The notes under the pieces were generated by a model. It was given only the letters and a program-made list of their open reading frames with translations. It searched no databases and was not told where the DNA came from. Below, piece after piece: positions 30,739 through 42,341 of a DNA stretch of 64,000 nt. Position 1 is the first letter of the stretch; every line of letters begins with the position of its first letter. The DNA comes from Pyropia haitanensis (taxonomy: Eukaryota; Rhodophyta; Bangiophyceae; Bangiales; Bangiaceae). Position numbers and translations under genes: made by a program. The stretch is from NCBI GenBank assembly GCA_008729055.1, contig SDUX01000010.1, positions 1,689,090-1,753,089 of the forward strand, in the 5' to 3' direction.

Positions 30739-33700
30739 GGCGGGAGGGAGCAGCTCAGGTAGGAAGGCGGGACCGGCACACCGCTCCGACAGGGACAGCC
30801 AGGTGCCAGGCGGGTCAGTTTGCCAGTGCCCGCAGCCACACGGAAGAAGTACGGTAGGTGGCGGTGACGCGGTGCACGGCTGAAAAAACCGCCACGCTCA
30901 CCAGGAGAGCGCTAAGGTTAGCGCACACGCCAGACGCACACAGCGGTCAGGAGGGAGGGGGGAAGGGAGGGAGGGAGCAGGGCACTAAAGGGTGAAGGGG
31001 AAAAGTGGAAATGGAAGGGGAGCGAGGAGAGAGAGGGCGACGGCGACGAGGCCCGGCTGCGGTCGCGCCCCACCGTCGCCGGGCGGGTCACCCTAGTGGA
31101 AGGCGCTGGCCAACGTCAGCGGGTGCGCGCCGCGACGCTCACCGGCTTGCCACATGACGACCGCCACGCCAGTGCCCCCGACTGAGCGTCCCTTCTTGTA
31201 CCCCCTCCACCCCCCCACCGCCCAGCCCACGCCTAGCCCATCTGCGCCGCAGCAACAGCCGGCGAGCCGCCCCCCCCCCCCCCCCCCGCCGGCGCACGCC
31301 CACACACAGCCGCGGCGGCGCCCCAGTGGGCACCGCTGTATGGGGGGGAGACCCCCCCGTATGCAGCCGGGCGCAACGGAGCCGAAACCAGTCCCGGCGT
31401 ACGACAGGCACAGCGGCGGGTGGCGGGAAGGGCAACCGCTGCCCCGCCAGGGGGCACACACCACCCACCCACCCACACCCACGCCACGGGCGCACCTGCG
31501 CGGCCGAGGCTCCCCCGGCGTGGCGCGCGCGAGGCGCTCAGTGGCTTGTCGATCCCGCCCACAGCGGGGGTGGACGCGTGGCAGTGCGGTGCCCGCAGGC
31601 GTGTGGGGACAAAGCCGCCGCTGGCCAAAATCCCGTCGTCCGGGCAGGATGGGGGCGGGCGCGAACGGGGTCGAGGGGGGGGACCGCCAGCGGCGCTGCG
31701 GGATACACACTGTGGGGGGGGGGGGGCGGGGCGTCCTTGTTCCCGCCAAGCCATCATTTGTCTGGACCACCGCGGGGGAGGCGGGCGATCTTTTGACCAT
31801 GCACCGCCGTGCGCAGTGGTCCCCGCAGCGCCTGCGGAGCACACGACGCGTGGTCCAACAGGGGACGAAACGGTCGCGACCATGGCCGCTCCACGGTGCT
31901 GGGGACGGTGGAGCCGGGATTTGTTACCGCCGACGCTTGTCCACAAGTGCAATGGCACCGGGGTCAACCAAGCCCAAACAAATGCTGGAACTTGGATGCA
32001 ATGATCTAAGCTAATCACTTGCTCGTCTCTAATTTTGTAATTCACTACGTGTCTGTCGTTAGTTGTGCACGTCGCGGTCCCTCGCGCGATGTCGTGCCGG
32101 TGCCAACCCATGGTTCGCTCGACGCTGACGGACGTCGTAAACGCCTCGCGCTACAGGCCGCATCAAGAGGAGTGTGCCAGCAGCCTCCCACCTCGCAACC
32201 GCGCTATGATCCTTGTGTACTCTCATCTCTACATGTCTTCTCCTTTGCGCAAGCGTGCCGTGCTTACGTGCTTCCGTCAGCTGTTTGTTTTGCTCGGCAC
32301 TTGCGGACGACTGTCCACCGAGCACGACAAGGATACCTGTGGCTATACCGGGGGCGGCGAACGAGGCGACCGCGGCGAAGGGAAGTCGATCAATTGGGTA
32401 GCCTGCTCGGCTCTCGCGGTTGCGTTCTCCGAGTAGCGGCCCCGCTCAAACACCTGCTTGCGCCACCGACGCTGAGGGAAAACGAAAGGGCGCCAGCCGG
32501 CCTGCCTTGGGCCACGCGATCAGGCGGCAAGGGGCGAGGCGCGGTGTGGGGAGCTGGCTGTGCCGACGGCGGCCCGAGGCGAGGTCGGGGAGGGGAGCAT
32601 GCGGAATCAACCGAGATAGAGGTGGCAGGTGTGGCTGGCGAGGCGCCCCCACTTTGGAGGTCCGTGGCCTGGCCTTTCCACCGATGAGAGTGGCGCGCCC
32701 CCTTACAACGGGTACGGTTGGGGTGGGTAGGTATCACCAGCGTGCGCGGTCGCGACCACTGTGGTTCAAAACGAATACAAGGGGTGGTGAGTTGTCGATG
32801 CAGCGTATGCCCCAATTCCAAGCGTCGGAGACCCCCGACGTTGGCAGACTGCCGCCCTCCGGTCCTCACTCGCCGTCAGAAGCACGCCCGCGAGCTCACC
32901 TTCGCCTTTGGAAACACTCGATCCAAGTATAGTTTGTCTCTCCCAGGCCACAGGAGCGCTTCCTCCCCTCCTCGCTCCTGCTGCTTTCCCTTTAGGGGGA
33001 TCCGCACCTTGAAACCACTCTCGGCTGCGCCAACAGCGGCCCGCAAACGCGCCCCCCTTCCACTACCTGCCGCCGTCACACGCACCCCCTCGCTGCAGGG
33101 AATGGACGGGGGTGCTGTGCGCCAGCTGTTGACGCGCCGCCGCTCCCAGTCGCCTCATCACGTCACAAAGGGGCGTGCGGCCCGAGAGCGAGAGGCCAAC
33201 ATGTCTCTGTCGCGGCGGCGATCGACTCGGTCGGGGCGGACAGTTCACTGGGCGTCCCCACTCCCCGCGGCCAACCATCCAGCGTATGTATCAGCCAAGG
33301 GCCCCGCACTGGCGCCTCCCTGACACACGCCCCCCCTGCCGTGCGGGCGCGGCAAAGACACTGCTTTCGTTGGTGCCGACGCCCGCTTCCCCAACACTCC
33401 GCCTTCTGCTCACTGCCGCGCCGCACCCACCCCCTTCCACGCAGAAAAAAAGCAACAAAGAACAACAAAAAGAAAGGAACACATCACAGCGGGGCCGCTG
33501 TCCCCCCCCCCCCTCCCCTTTCGCGACCGTCCCCCCCGGTTCCCGTCCCCGGACTCCTCTCGCACGAGCCCACCGGCCAGGGGCGCGACGCCCGCTGATC
33601 GCCCGCGGCGGGACGCCACCAGACCCGCCCACACCGGCAACCCGGGGCGCGGCGGCGCGGCGGCCACGGCGGGGCCACGCCGCCGCGGTTGGCGCGCGCG

Positions 33701-35393
33701 GCCGCCGCGCCCACGCCACCACCCGTCGGGGGGCGGGGTGACCCCCCCCCCCCCCCACGCCCACGGCGCACCCCCCCCCGCGCGCCGCACCAGCCGGCGG
33801 GCCCGCGGCGGGGAGGCGTGACCCCCCAGCGTCGTTGGGCCCCGCCGCGCCCCGCGCCGAGCCGCGTCGCGGCGCCGTGCGCGCCGCGCCCCCCGGGACG
33901 GCTGGAGGCGGGGACGAGTCGCCAGCGGGAAGAGCGACCGACGGGGGGGGAGGGGGGGGGGGGAGGGACGAGGCGTCGAGCCGCCGCCGCGGTCGGCCGA
34001 CGACGCGGGCGCGTCCCCGCCGCCGTCGCGGCCGCGCGCTGCGCGCGTCCCTCCCTCCCCCCCGCCGTCCCGCCCGCTGACGGTGCTCGCGCGGCCCCGC
34101 CGCGGGCCGGCGCCCTCGCCCGGTGCCCTCAGGGGAGGCTCCCCCGTCGACTGGCCCAGACGCGGCACCCCTTCCGCTGCGATCTGCTGACACGTGCACC
34201 GGCGGGGCGGGTCCAGCAGATCTGGCCGCCCCGACCGCCACCGCTCCCCGGCGCCATCACCCGTCACAGTATCCGAGACAGTGGTTGGGGAGGTCCCTCC
34301 CCCGGGACCGGGGCAGCACACCAAAGGGAGGGAGGAAGACGGGTGACCGCTGTGGCTTCCACCAAAGAATCTCCGCCAACGGGGGGGCGTGGTCCCCCGC
34401 CCACATCCGCCACCTGGCGACCACGGGGGGGCGTGCTGGTGGCGCCCGCCAACGTGGCCCACCGCGGCCGCGGCCAGTCGGCAGGCGAGCCCCCTCCCTC
34501 CCCCCCCCCGCGTCGTGGCCGTGGCGCCTCGAAAAAGGACCCGTGGACGTCTCGCTGGGTCGGGGGGAGGGGGCGGGGGGGGGGGACCGACGCGGCGGTT
34601 GGCGACGGGCGCCCGCGCCGACCGTTGGCCGCGCCGCCCCCGCCACGACGGCGGTCGCCCCGTCGGGCGGCGACCGATGCGGCCTCGCGAGCGCGGATCC
34701 GCTGCGGACGCGGCCGTCTCTGCGGCGGCGCGGCGCGGCCGCCACTCGCCGCGCACCCGCCACCACCCCCACTCCCCCCCCCCCCCCCCCCCCAAGCGGT
34801 GGTGGCGGGTGGGTGGGGTCCGTGCCCCCCCCACGCGGACGGCTCGGGGTCGGCTGGGGTCCCCTGCCCTCACACACACCCCCACGCCCGCCCCCCCCCC
34901 CCACGTGCGGCCGACCGGCGGGCGCGCAGACGGCAGCACGCGCCTGCCGGCGGCCAACCGCCACCACGCGGCCCCCGCCGGCCGCCAGTGGCGAGACCGC
35001 CCGCGGCCGCCGCGGCCGCGGCGGGTCACCGCTCGCGCGCTCCCCCTCCCTCCCCCCCTCCCCCCCCCCCGCGGGTCCCCCCCCCCCCCCCCCCGCTGTC
35101 CGCCGCCGCGACACCCGGCCGCGCCGCGCGCCGCCGCGGCGCCGCGCCGTGGGGCGGGGGGGGGGGGTGTCCCGCCCCCGCGGCGGCGCCGCCCGCCGCG
35201 CCCTTGCCGAGCGGCGGGCGCGGCGCCACCGCCGGGGGGGGGTGGCGGCCGCCGCGGCGGCGGCCGCCGCCGCCGACCGGCGCGCCGCGGCGGCGAGCGG
35301 CGCGTGCGGCGGCGGCGGCAGCGGCGGGCGCCACCGCCGCCGCCACGACCACCGCCACCGCCACCGCCACCGCCACCGCCAGACGGCCGACGA

Positions 35394-35425
<32 letters not shown>

Positions 35426-35640
35426 GCTACCGCCACCGCCATCACCACCACCGCTACCGCCACCGCCACCGCCACCCCCAATCCACCCCCTCTCACCCCA
35501 TCCCGCCGCCGCCCCCCCCCCCCCCTTCCCATCTGGCGGCCCCCCTCTGCCGTCCCGCCCGGACCCCGCCCTCGGCGACCGCCGCCCGGCCGCGGCGGCG
35601 TCGGCGACCGCCGCGGCGGCGGCCGCTCGGCGGCGGCGCC
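30739..35640. other. long stretch without an identifiable gene
   Basis: 30739-33450 has moderate to high GC and only short featureless frames; a C run lies at 31271-31287. 33450-35640 is hyper-GC, with C runs near 34777-34792 and 35078-35094, and open frames over 500 codons on both strands made of Arg/Pro/Gly/Ala. These open frames are expected by composition and none has a domain. Confidence 0.4.
35340..35480 (+). repeat. CCACCG microsatellite
   Basis: Near-perfect hexamer repeat of CCACCG with occasional T and A substitutions, about 140 bp. In the six frames it gives Thr-Ala, His-Arg or Pro-Pro type repeats, none tied to a supported gene. Confidence 0.8.
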
Positions 35641-35916
35641 ATGCGCCCCCCCCCCGTGGCGGTCATCCCCCCCCCCCCCCCCCCCCCCACCCGCCGCCCC
35701 CCCCCCCCCCACCATCCGCGGCACCCCCCCCCCGCCCATCCAAGCACCCCCCCCCCCCCTGCCATCATCGACGGACCCGCCACAACCGCCAGCGGCGGCG
35801 GCAGCCGCGACGGTGAGCCCGTCAACGACACGGCCGTCGCGGCGGCGGCGGCCGCCGCGCGGCTGCCGGTACCGCCAGCGGCGGCGGCGGCGGCGGCGGC
35901 GGCCGACGCCGACGCA

Positions 35917-35947
<31 letters not shown>

Positions 35948-37018
35948 CCGCGCCCGCCGCCAGCCGCCGGCGCGTCACGGACGGGGTGCGGGCGGGCCTG
36001 GCGCGCGCGCGGGCGGCGCTGGCGCGCGCCGCCGCCGCGGCGGCCGCCGCCGACGCGCCGCGCGCGGCGGCGCGCCGGGACGGCACGCCCGCCGGCCGCG
36101 CCACCGCCGCCGCGCCGGCCGCCGCCGCCGCCGCCGCCGTTGCCGTCGGACCGCCGCAGACGGCAGGGGCGTTGATGGGGCGGGGGGGGGGAGAAGGGGT
36201 GCCGCAGGCAGCCGCCGCCCCCACCCCCGCCACGCCCGCCACGCCTGGACCGCCCGCCACGACCGTGGCGGCGGCCGCCGCCACGCGCGGCGCGGCGGCA
36301 ATGCCGGCCACGCCGGCCACGTCCACGCCGCCCGCGGCGGGCGGCCGCCCCGCCGCGGCGTCGGCCGTCACCCCAGCGGCGCACGCCGCGCCCGCCGCAA
36401 CGACGACGCGCACCCCCCCAACGACGGCCGACGCTGCCGCCGCGACCGCTGCTTCCCCAGCGGCCGCCGCCGCCGCGGCGGCAGCTCCCGCAGGGGGTGC
36501 TGCGGGCGCGCGCGTCCCCCCCCCCGGCACCCCCCCCCCTCGGCGCCCCCCGACGCGACCACCCCACCCGCGACCCGCCCCACGCCTGCCGCCGCGACCG
36601 CCCCCACCGCTGCCGCCGGCACCACCACTGGCGGCGCCTCCCCCCTTGTCCCCGCCGCCCCCGACGAGGTCGCCGTCGAGGCGGCGGTGCGGGAGGCGCT
36701 CGCCGAGCTCCTCGCCGTCCGCGCCCTCCTCGCCCGCCCCCGCCCTTCACCCCGGCACGCGGCGGCGGCGGCGGCGGCGGCCGACGCGGCGACCGCGGCG
36801 GTGGGGGCGGCGGGTTTGGGCGTGGGTAGGGGGGGGTCGGGGGGGGGGTGGCGCCGGGGGGGGGGGCGCCGCCGCCGCGGCTGGACGGCACGACGGCGGC
36901 AGCGACGGAGGCGGCGGCGGAGGCGGCGACGGAGGCGGCAACGGCGGCGGCGACGGAGGCAGCGACGGAGGCGGCGGCGGGCGCGGCTGCCGACAGAGCT
37001 GCCGGCGGGCCGGCCGGC

Positions 37019-37056
<38 letters not shown>

Positions 37057-37373
37057 GGTGGGTGGGGGTGGCGGCGGGGCTGGCGGGGGTCGGGGCGGGA
37101 GCGGCGCTCCCCCCCGACCCCCCCCCCCCGCGGCGTGCGCCGTCGGCACGCCCCCCCCCCCCACGCCGTGGACCCCCCCAGACGCGGCGGCGACGCCCGC
37201 GGCGGCCGGGCCGGCGCGGGACGGGGCAACGGGCGGCGGCGGGTGCACCCGCCGGCGGTCGCCGCGGTCGCCCGCCGCGGCCGGCGTGGCCACCGCCACG
37301 CCGCCCGCCACCGCCCGCCGCGCGGGCGTGGCGGCGGTGGCCGACGCGGCGGCGGCGGCGGCGGCGACCGAGA

Positions 37374-37407
<34 letters not shown>

Positions 37408-37569
37408 CGGGCGGGGAGTGGCACCCGCCGCGCGGGGCGGGGTGCGGCCGCCGGCGGTGGCGTCGGCGTGGCCGCCGCCGCCGCCCTACCCAGGCCCCGA
37501 CGCGGGGGCCGGGCTGGACGCCGCCGTGGGGGGGGAGGGGGGGGGCGCGGCCGCCGCCAGTGGCGACGC

Positions 37570-37600
<31 letters not shown>

Positions 37601-37948
37601 GCGCGCGCCGCGTTTCAGCGCACGACGCTCTACCGGCAGCGGCCGCTGGGCGCGGCGGCGGCCGCCGCCGCGCCGCCCCCCGCCGCCACCACCACGCCCA
37701 CCACCGCCGCCGCCGCCACCGCCACCACCGCCGCCACCCCCGCCGCCGCCACCGCCGCCACCGCCGAGCCGCTGTGCGTCCGCCGGTGTACCGGCGGCGC
37801 CACCACCACCGCCGCCGCCCCCGCCGTGGCGGTTGCCGACGACGACGCCGCGGGGCTGCCGCTGTACCTGCCGCCGCCGGCGTACGCGGCGCTGGTGGGG
37901 GGCGCCGCCGCGGCGCGCGCCTGGGGCGGACCCCCCACCGCGACGGCG

Positions 37949-37988
<40 letters not shown>

Positions 37989-38275
37989 GTCGCCGCGGCG
38001 GCGCGGGCGGGCGTGGCGCGGGCGGGCCCATGAGCTACGCGGGCTACCGCGTCGAGTGGGCCGACGGGGGCGTGGCGGGGGGCCGCCGCGACCGCCGCGG
38101 CCCGGGCTACCTCGCCGCCACCGCCGCCGCCGCCGCCGCCTCCCGCACCGCCGCCGCCGCCGCCGCCGCGGGCGGCGCCGCCCCGCCCCCGCCGCCGCAA
38201 CCCCCAACGCTCGCCGCGGCGGCGGCGGCGGCCGCCGCGGCGGCCGCGGCGGCGGCCGCAACGGCAGCGACGGCA

Positions 38276-38312
<37 letters not shown>

Positions 38313-38378
38313 AGGGGGGGGCGCCGCCGCCGTCGACGCCCGCCGCGGCGGCCACACCCCCGCCGTGGGCGGCCCGCC

Positions 38379-38418
<40 letters not shown>

Positions 38419-38709
38419 CCGCGACGGCGCCGACGGCGGCGGCAGCGGCGGCGGCGGCGGCGGGTGTGCGCTCGGCGCCGCCCTCTGCGCGGCGGCGCTG
38501 TGGGGTGACGAGCGCGGCTACGCGGGCGGCCGCCTGCGCGCCCTCCACGACCGCGCCGCCGCGGCCGCCACCACCGCCGCCACCGCCGCGACCGCCGCGA
38601 CCGCCGCGACCGCCGCCTCCGCCGCCGCCGCGGCGGCGGCGGCGGCGGTGGCGCCGCCGCCGTCCATGACGCCGGCGGCGGTGGCCGGCGGTGGCGGCGG
38701 CGGACACGT

Positions 38710-38757
<48 letters not shown>

Positions 38758-38789
38758 GGGGGGGGTGCCGGCTGGTCCCGCCCGGCCCC

Positions 38790-38848
<59 letters not shown>

Positions 38849-39037
38849 CACGTGGGGGGGGCCGCCGCCGGCGGCGACGGCAGCAGCCGCGGCGGCGGCG
38901 GCGGCGGCGGCGACGGTGTTGGCAGGGGGGAAGGGCGCGTGGGGATGGCCGCCGCCGGCCGCCGCGGACCACGCACGCCGCCGCCCACGCCGTGGGCGCC
39001 CGCCACGGCCACGCCGCCCGCGGCGGCGGCGGCGGCG

Positions 39038-39069
<32 letters not shown>

Positions 39070-39282
39070 TGACCGCGGCGGCCGGCGGCTGCGCTCGCCG
39101 CCGCCGGTCGGCGCGGCGCACGTGCCGGCGGGCGACGCCGCCGCGGGCGGCGGCGGCGCCGCCGGTGCCGCCGGCGCCCCGAGGACGGGGGGGGGGGGGG
39201 GGGGGGGGGTGTCCGCGTCGAGCGCGTCTATGCCATTGACGCCGCGGGCCGCCTGCGCGCGTGCGGGACGGTCTACTCCTAG
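35641..39282 (+). CDS. giant Ala/Gly/Pro-rich protein of unknown function, frame-shifted
   Basis: The family is not recognised. The coding-like frame starts at the ATG at 35641 (a Pro-rich head, then IIDGPATTASGGGSRDGEPV). It changes frame near 36515-36545 (C runs), near 36830-36870 (G runs) and near 39188-39211 (G run), and ends at TAG 39280-39282. Non-repeat islands support each segment: DEVAVEAAVREALAELLAV, FQRTTLYRQRPLG, LPLYLPPPAYAALVGG, MSYAGYRVEWADGG, CALGAALCAAALWGDERGYA and the terminus VRVERVYAIDAAGRLRACG. Between them lie poly-Ala, poly-Gly and an Asp-Ala repeat (about 35900-35950). About 1,200 residues result if the shifts are sequence errors. The C-terminus looks conserved, the rest disordered. 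No signal peptide or membrane helix is seen. Confidence 0.4.
38710..38756 (+). repeat. 47-base G homopolymer
   Basis: Unbroken run of 47 G, followed by one A and eight more G. GGC repeats follow at about 38793-38847. It falls inside the giant low-complexity frame and would encode poly-Gly. Strong G-quadruplex potential on this strand; the length is likely unreliable in any assembly. Confidence 0.9.
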
Positions 39283-39306
39283 CCGCCGCCGCCGCGGGGC
39301 GGCCCG

Positions 39307-39309
39307 CCG

Positions 39310-39340
<31 letters not shown>

Positions 39341-39926
39341 CCGCAGACGCCCGCCGCCGCGCGCGCGGCGGCCGGCGGGGCGGCCGCCGCGGCGCCGCGG
39401 CGGCCGGCGGGGCGGCCGCCGCGGCGCCGCGGCGGCGTGCGCGGGCGGGCTGTACAGTACCGACCGGGGGGGGGGGGGGGGTGGCGGCGGCGGCGGCGGT
39501 ATAATACCCCACCGGCGCGGCGGGTGGGCGTTTTCCTTTTTTTTTTTTTTTTTTTTGTTGTTGGCCGCCGAGGGGCGGGTGGGGGGGGGGGGTGGGGGGG
39601 GGGGCGGGGGGGAGCGCGCCACGCCCGCGCCGCGGCCGCCGCCGCCGGTCGCCGCCGCCGCCGCGCGGCCGCCGGCGGCCGCGCGCGGCGCGTCCGTCTG
39701 CGGCGCACCGCTCGCGCCCCCCCCCCCCCCACCCCCCAGCTCCCCCCCCGTCTCGCGGGGTCCCTCTGGACGCGCGGCCCTCCCCCCCCCCCCCCCTCGC
39801 TTCCCCCCCTTCCCCCCCCCCCCCCCACCGACGGGGTGGTACCCCCCCCCCCCCCCCCCCTCCCCCCCCCCCCATCCGTCCGACGCGGCGCGCCGCGGCG
39901 GGCCGCGTCCGCCCCGCCGCGGCGGC
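39307..39926. other. homopolymer-rich gap between convergent genes
   Basis: Contains G runs at 39308-39336 and near 39468-39481, a T run at about 39537-39556 and C runs at 39777-39860. Short GGCGGGGCGGCC repeats lie at 39371-39435. No gene can be supported; it holds the 3' regions of both neighbours. Confidence 0.5.
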
Positions 39927-42017
39927 TCACACGCCGCGGCGGTCCCCCCAGAGCGCCACGTGCACGCGGTGGGCGTAGTGGTAGCCGCGGTCGACGCAGA
40001 GCGGCGCGAGCCAGCCGCCGCGGTCGCGGATGGCGGCGGCGGTCTGCGGCCGCCGACGCCGGCCGGTGGCGTCCCAGCGGCGGGCGGCACACGCACGCCG
40101 TCAAAGGGGGGGGGGTGGCCACACGGAGTCGGGGAGGCGGGGGTGGAGCACGCCGAGCACAACGGGGAGCAAGGGGGGGGGGGGGGGGGGGGGGGGCCGT
40201 CGGGTGCGCGACGCCCGCGTGAGGGGGGGGGAACGCCACGGGCAGCAATGGAGGAGCGACACGCGCGAGCGGACGTGGCGGCCGGCGGCCGGCGGCGGCG
40301 ACACGAGCAGCGGCGGACGCGTTAGCACCGGCGGCGGCGGCGGCCAACACAAACCGCGCAGCGGGTGGCGTCCCGCGCGCACCGCCCCCCCCCCCCCCCC
40401 CCCCGCAGCCTTCCCCGCTCCCCAGCATGCACACTCCCTGCCCCCGTCCCCCCCCCCCCCCCGCCCCCTCCCCCTTCCCCCCTCCCTCCCACGCTCCTCC
40501 CCCCCCCCCCTTCCCTTGCCGGCCAGCCCACGTACCGTCCCGAGTGGCATCAGCCACACCGCCGCCGGGTCCACGCGCGCGACGCGGATGACCTCCTCCA
40601 CCTCGGCGAGGTCCGCGTCGGTGCCGACGACAAACTTGAAGCACCCGCCGCGGCCGTCGCCAACGACCGCGGCGAGCTCCCGCAGCACCCGCGGCACCAG
40701 CCGCCGCGCCGCCGGCTGCGCCGAGTTGCCCAGCTTGGGGCTCACATTGTACGTGACGCCAGCGGGGAGCGCCGCGGGCGACAGCGTGCCGTTGGTCTCC
40801 ACCTCCACCGCCCAGGGGGGGCGCCGCCGCCGCCGGTGCGCGCCGCCGGGGGGGGCGGCCGGCTCGCCGCCGCCGCCACCGCCGCCGCCGCCGTCGCCGC
40901 CGTCGCCGCCGCCGCCGCCGTCGCCGCCGTCGCCGCCGCCGCCGCCGCCGTCGCTGCCGTCACCGCCACCGGCGTGGCGGCGCCGCACCCGGCGGCGGTG
41001 GGGGCGGCGGGCGACGGGTCGGCGCCCCCCCCCCCCCCCCCCCCCCCGGCGGGTCCCCCCCGGCGGCTCGCCCGCGAGCAGCGGCGGGATCACCTCGGCG
41101 AGCGCGCGCGCGTGCAGCAGCGGCTCCCCCCCCGTCAGCACCGCCGCGCGCACGCCCGGCGGCGCCGCGGCGGTGGCGGCGGCGAGCAGCGCGGCGGGGG
41201 TGAGGCGGGACAGCTCCGCGGCGCGGGCGTAGGGGGCGGCCGGCAGCCGCGTGCCGGGGGGGGCCCGCGCCCGCACCCGCGCGAGCGTGTCGGCCGTGTA
41301 CAGCCACTGCGGCGGGGGAGGGGGGGACGGTACAGCGTCAAAACGGGAGGGGGAGGGGGGGGGGTGTCGTGGTGGTGGGGGGGGGGGGGGGCATGGCGAC
41401 CCCACGAGGGGGGGAGGGGAGGGGGGGGGATCGGGCGGGGGCAGAGGTGGCGTCGCGCGTCAGCGGCTAGGCGGTCCCGTCCGGCCGGCCCGGTCGGCCG
41501 GCCGGCCGCGCCGCCGCCGCGGTGGCGGCGGCGGCGGCGGTGGCGGCGGCGGTGGCGGCAGCGGTGGCGGCGGCCGCCGCGCGGGGTGGGGCGGGGCGGC
41601 CGCCGCGCCGGGGCGGCGGGACCCGCCCGCGGGCGACCGCCCGCCGCCGCGGCGGTCAGCGCGGCGGCGCCGCCGCAGCGCTGGCGCCGCCCCCCCACCT
41701 GTGCGCCCTCGAAAAGCATCCCGCCGTCTGCCTGGCACCCCCCCTCCCCTCCCCTCCCCTCCCCTCCCCTCCCTTCCCGTCCCCTCCCCTCTCCTCCCCT
41801 CCTCGCCGTCGCCACCCGCGCGCGGCGGCACCCCCCCCCCCACTCCCCCCCCCCCCCAACGCACCGTGTAGGCCGTGTCACACCACGCGCACTCGAGGTT
41901 GCACAGGCCGAGGCGCACAAACAGCGACGGCCGGCCAGTGTGGGGGCCCTCGCCTTGGACGCTCGCAAACAGCTCGGACAGGCGCAGCGTCGGCGCCGCG
42001 TCCGCCGCGCGCCGCCG

Positions 42018-42052
<35 letters not shown>

Positions 42053-42341
42053 GGCGGGTGCCGCCCCGAGACGCTGTCGCCGCCGTCGCCGCCGCCGCCG
42101 TCGCCGTCGCCGCCGTCGACGGTGGTGGTGGTGTCGCCGCCGCCGCCGTCGCCGGCGGGGGTGCCGCTGCCGCTGCCGGCGGCGGCGGCGGCGGCGGCGC
42201 GCCGCCGCCGCCCGCCGACGCGGCGGCGGCCAACCCGCGGGCGGCCGCTGGCCGCGGCGCCCACCGGGGGCGGCCGGCGGCGCGGCCGGCGGCGCGGCCG
42301 GCGGTGGTGGCGGCGACCCGCAAAGGGACCATGGCGGTCAT
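39927..42341 (-). CDS. QueE-like radical SAM protein (7-carboxy-7-deazaguanine synthase family); complement(join(39927..40043,40536..41306,41865..42341))
   Basis: Exon 1 ends with [17 protein letters not shown], giving the QueE-type Cys147-x3-Cys151-x2-Cys154 that binds the 4Fe-4S cluster; just before it is [20 protein letters not shown], the family's F-x-S-x-Q-G-E-G block. Exon 2 starts WLYTADT after CCGCAG and holds [13 protein letters not shown] (SAM-binding G-G-E-P), [25 protein letters not shown] and VWLMPLGT. Exon 3 gives [20 protein letters not shown] and [13 protein letters not shown], the usual C-terminus. Donors are GTGCGT and GTACGT; all junctions are phase 0; total 454 residues. 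Bacterial QueE is about 200-220 residues; the excess is a basic Ala/Arg N-terminus resembling a presequence and Gly/Asp-rich insertions. QueE makes 7-carboxy-7-deazaguanine on the route to queuosine. Whether this protein does so is inference. Confidence 0.85.

Noticed and set aside
33410..35029. 539-codon minus-strand frame and plus-strand frames over 800 codons in the same place
   Set aside because: All are Arg/Pro-rich, overlap each other and lack any island of normal protein sequence, so no strand could be preferred.
36368..40162. 1264-codon minus-strand open frame
   Set aside because: It is Arg/Pro/Gly/Ala low complexity with no domain and overlaps a better plus-strand frame. At this GC, stop codons are so rare that long shadow frames are expected.
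39927..42341. Bacterial contamination as source of the QueE-like gene
   Set aside because: Two introns with algal-type donors and the same composition as the flanks argue against it, though read-level checks would be decisive.
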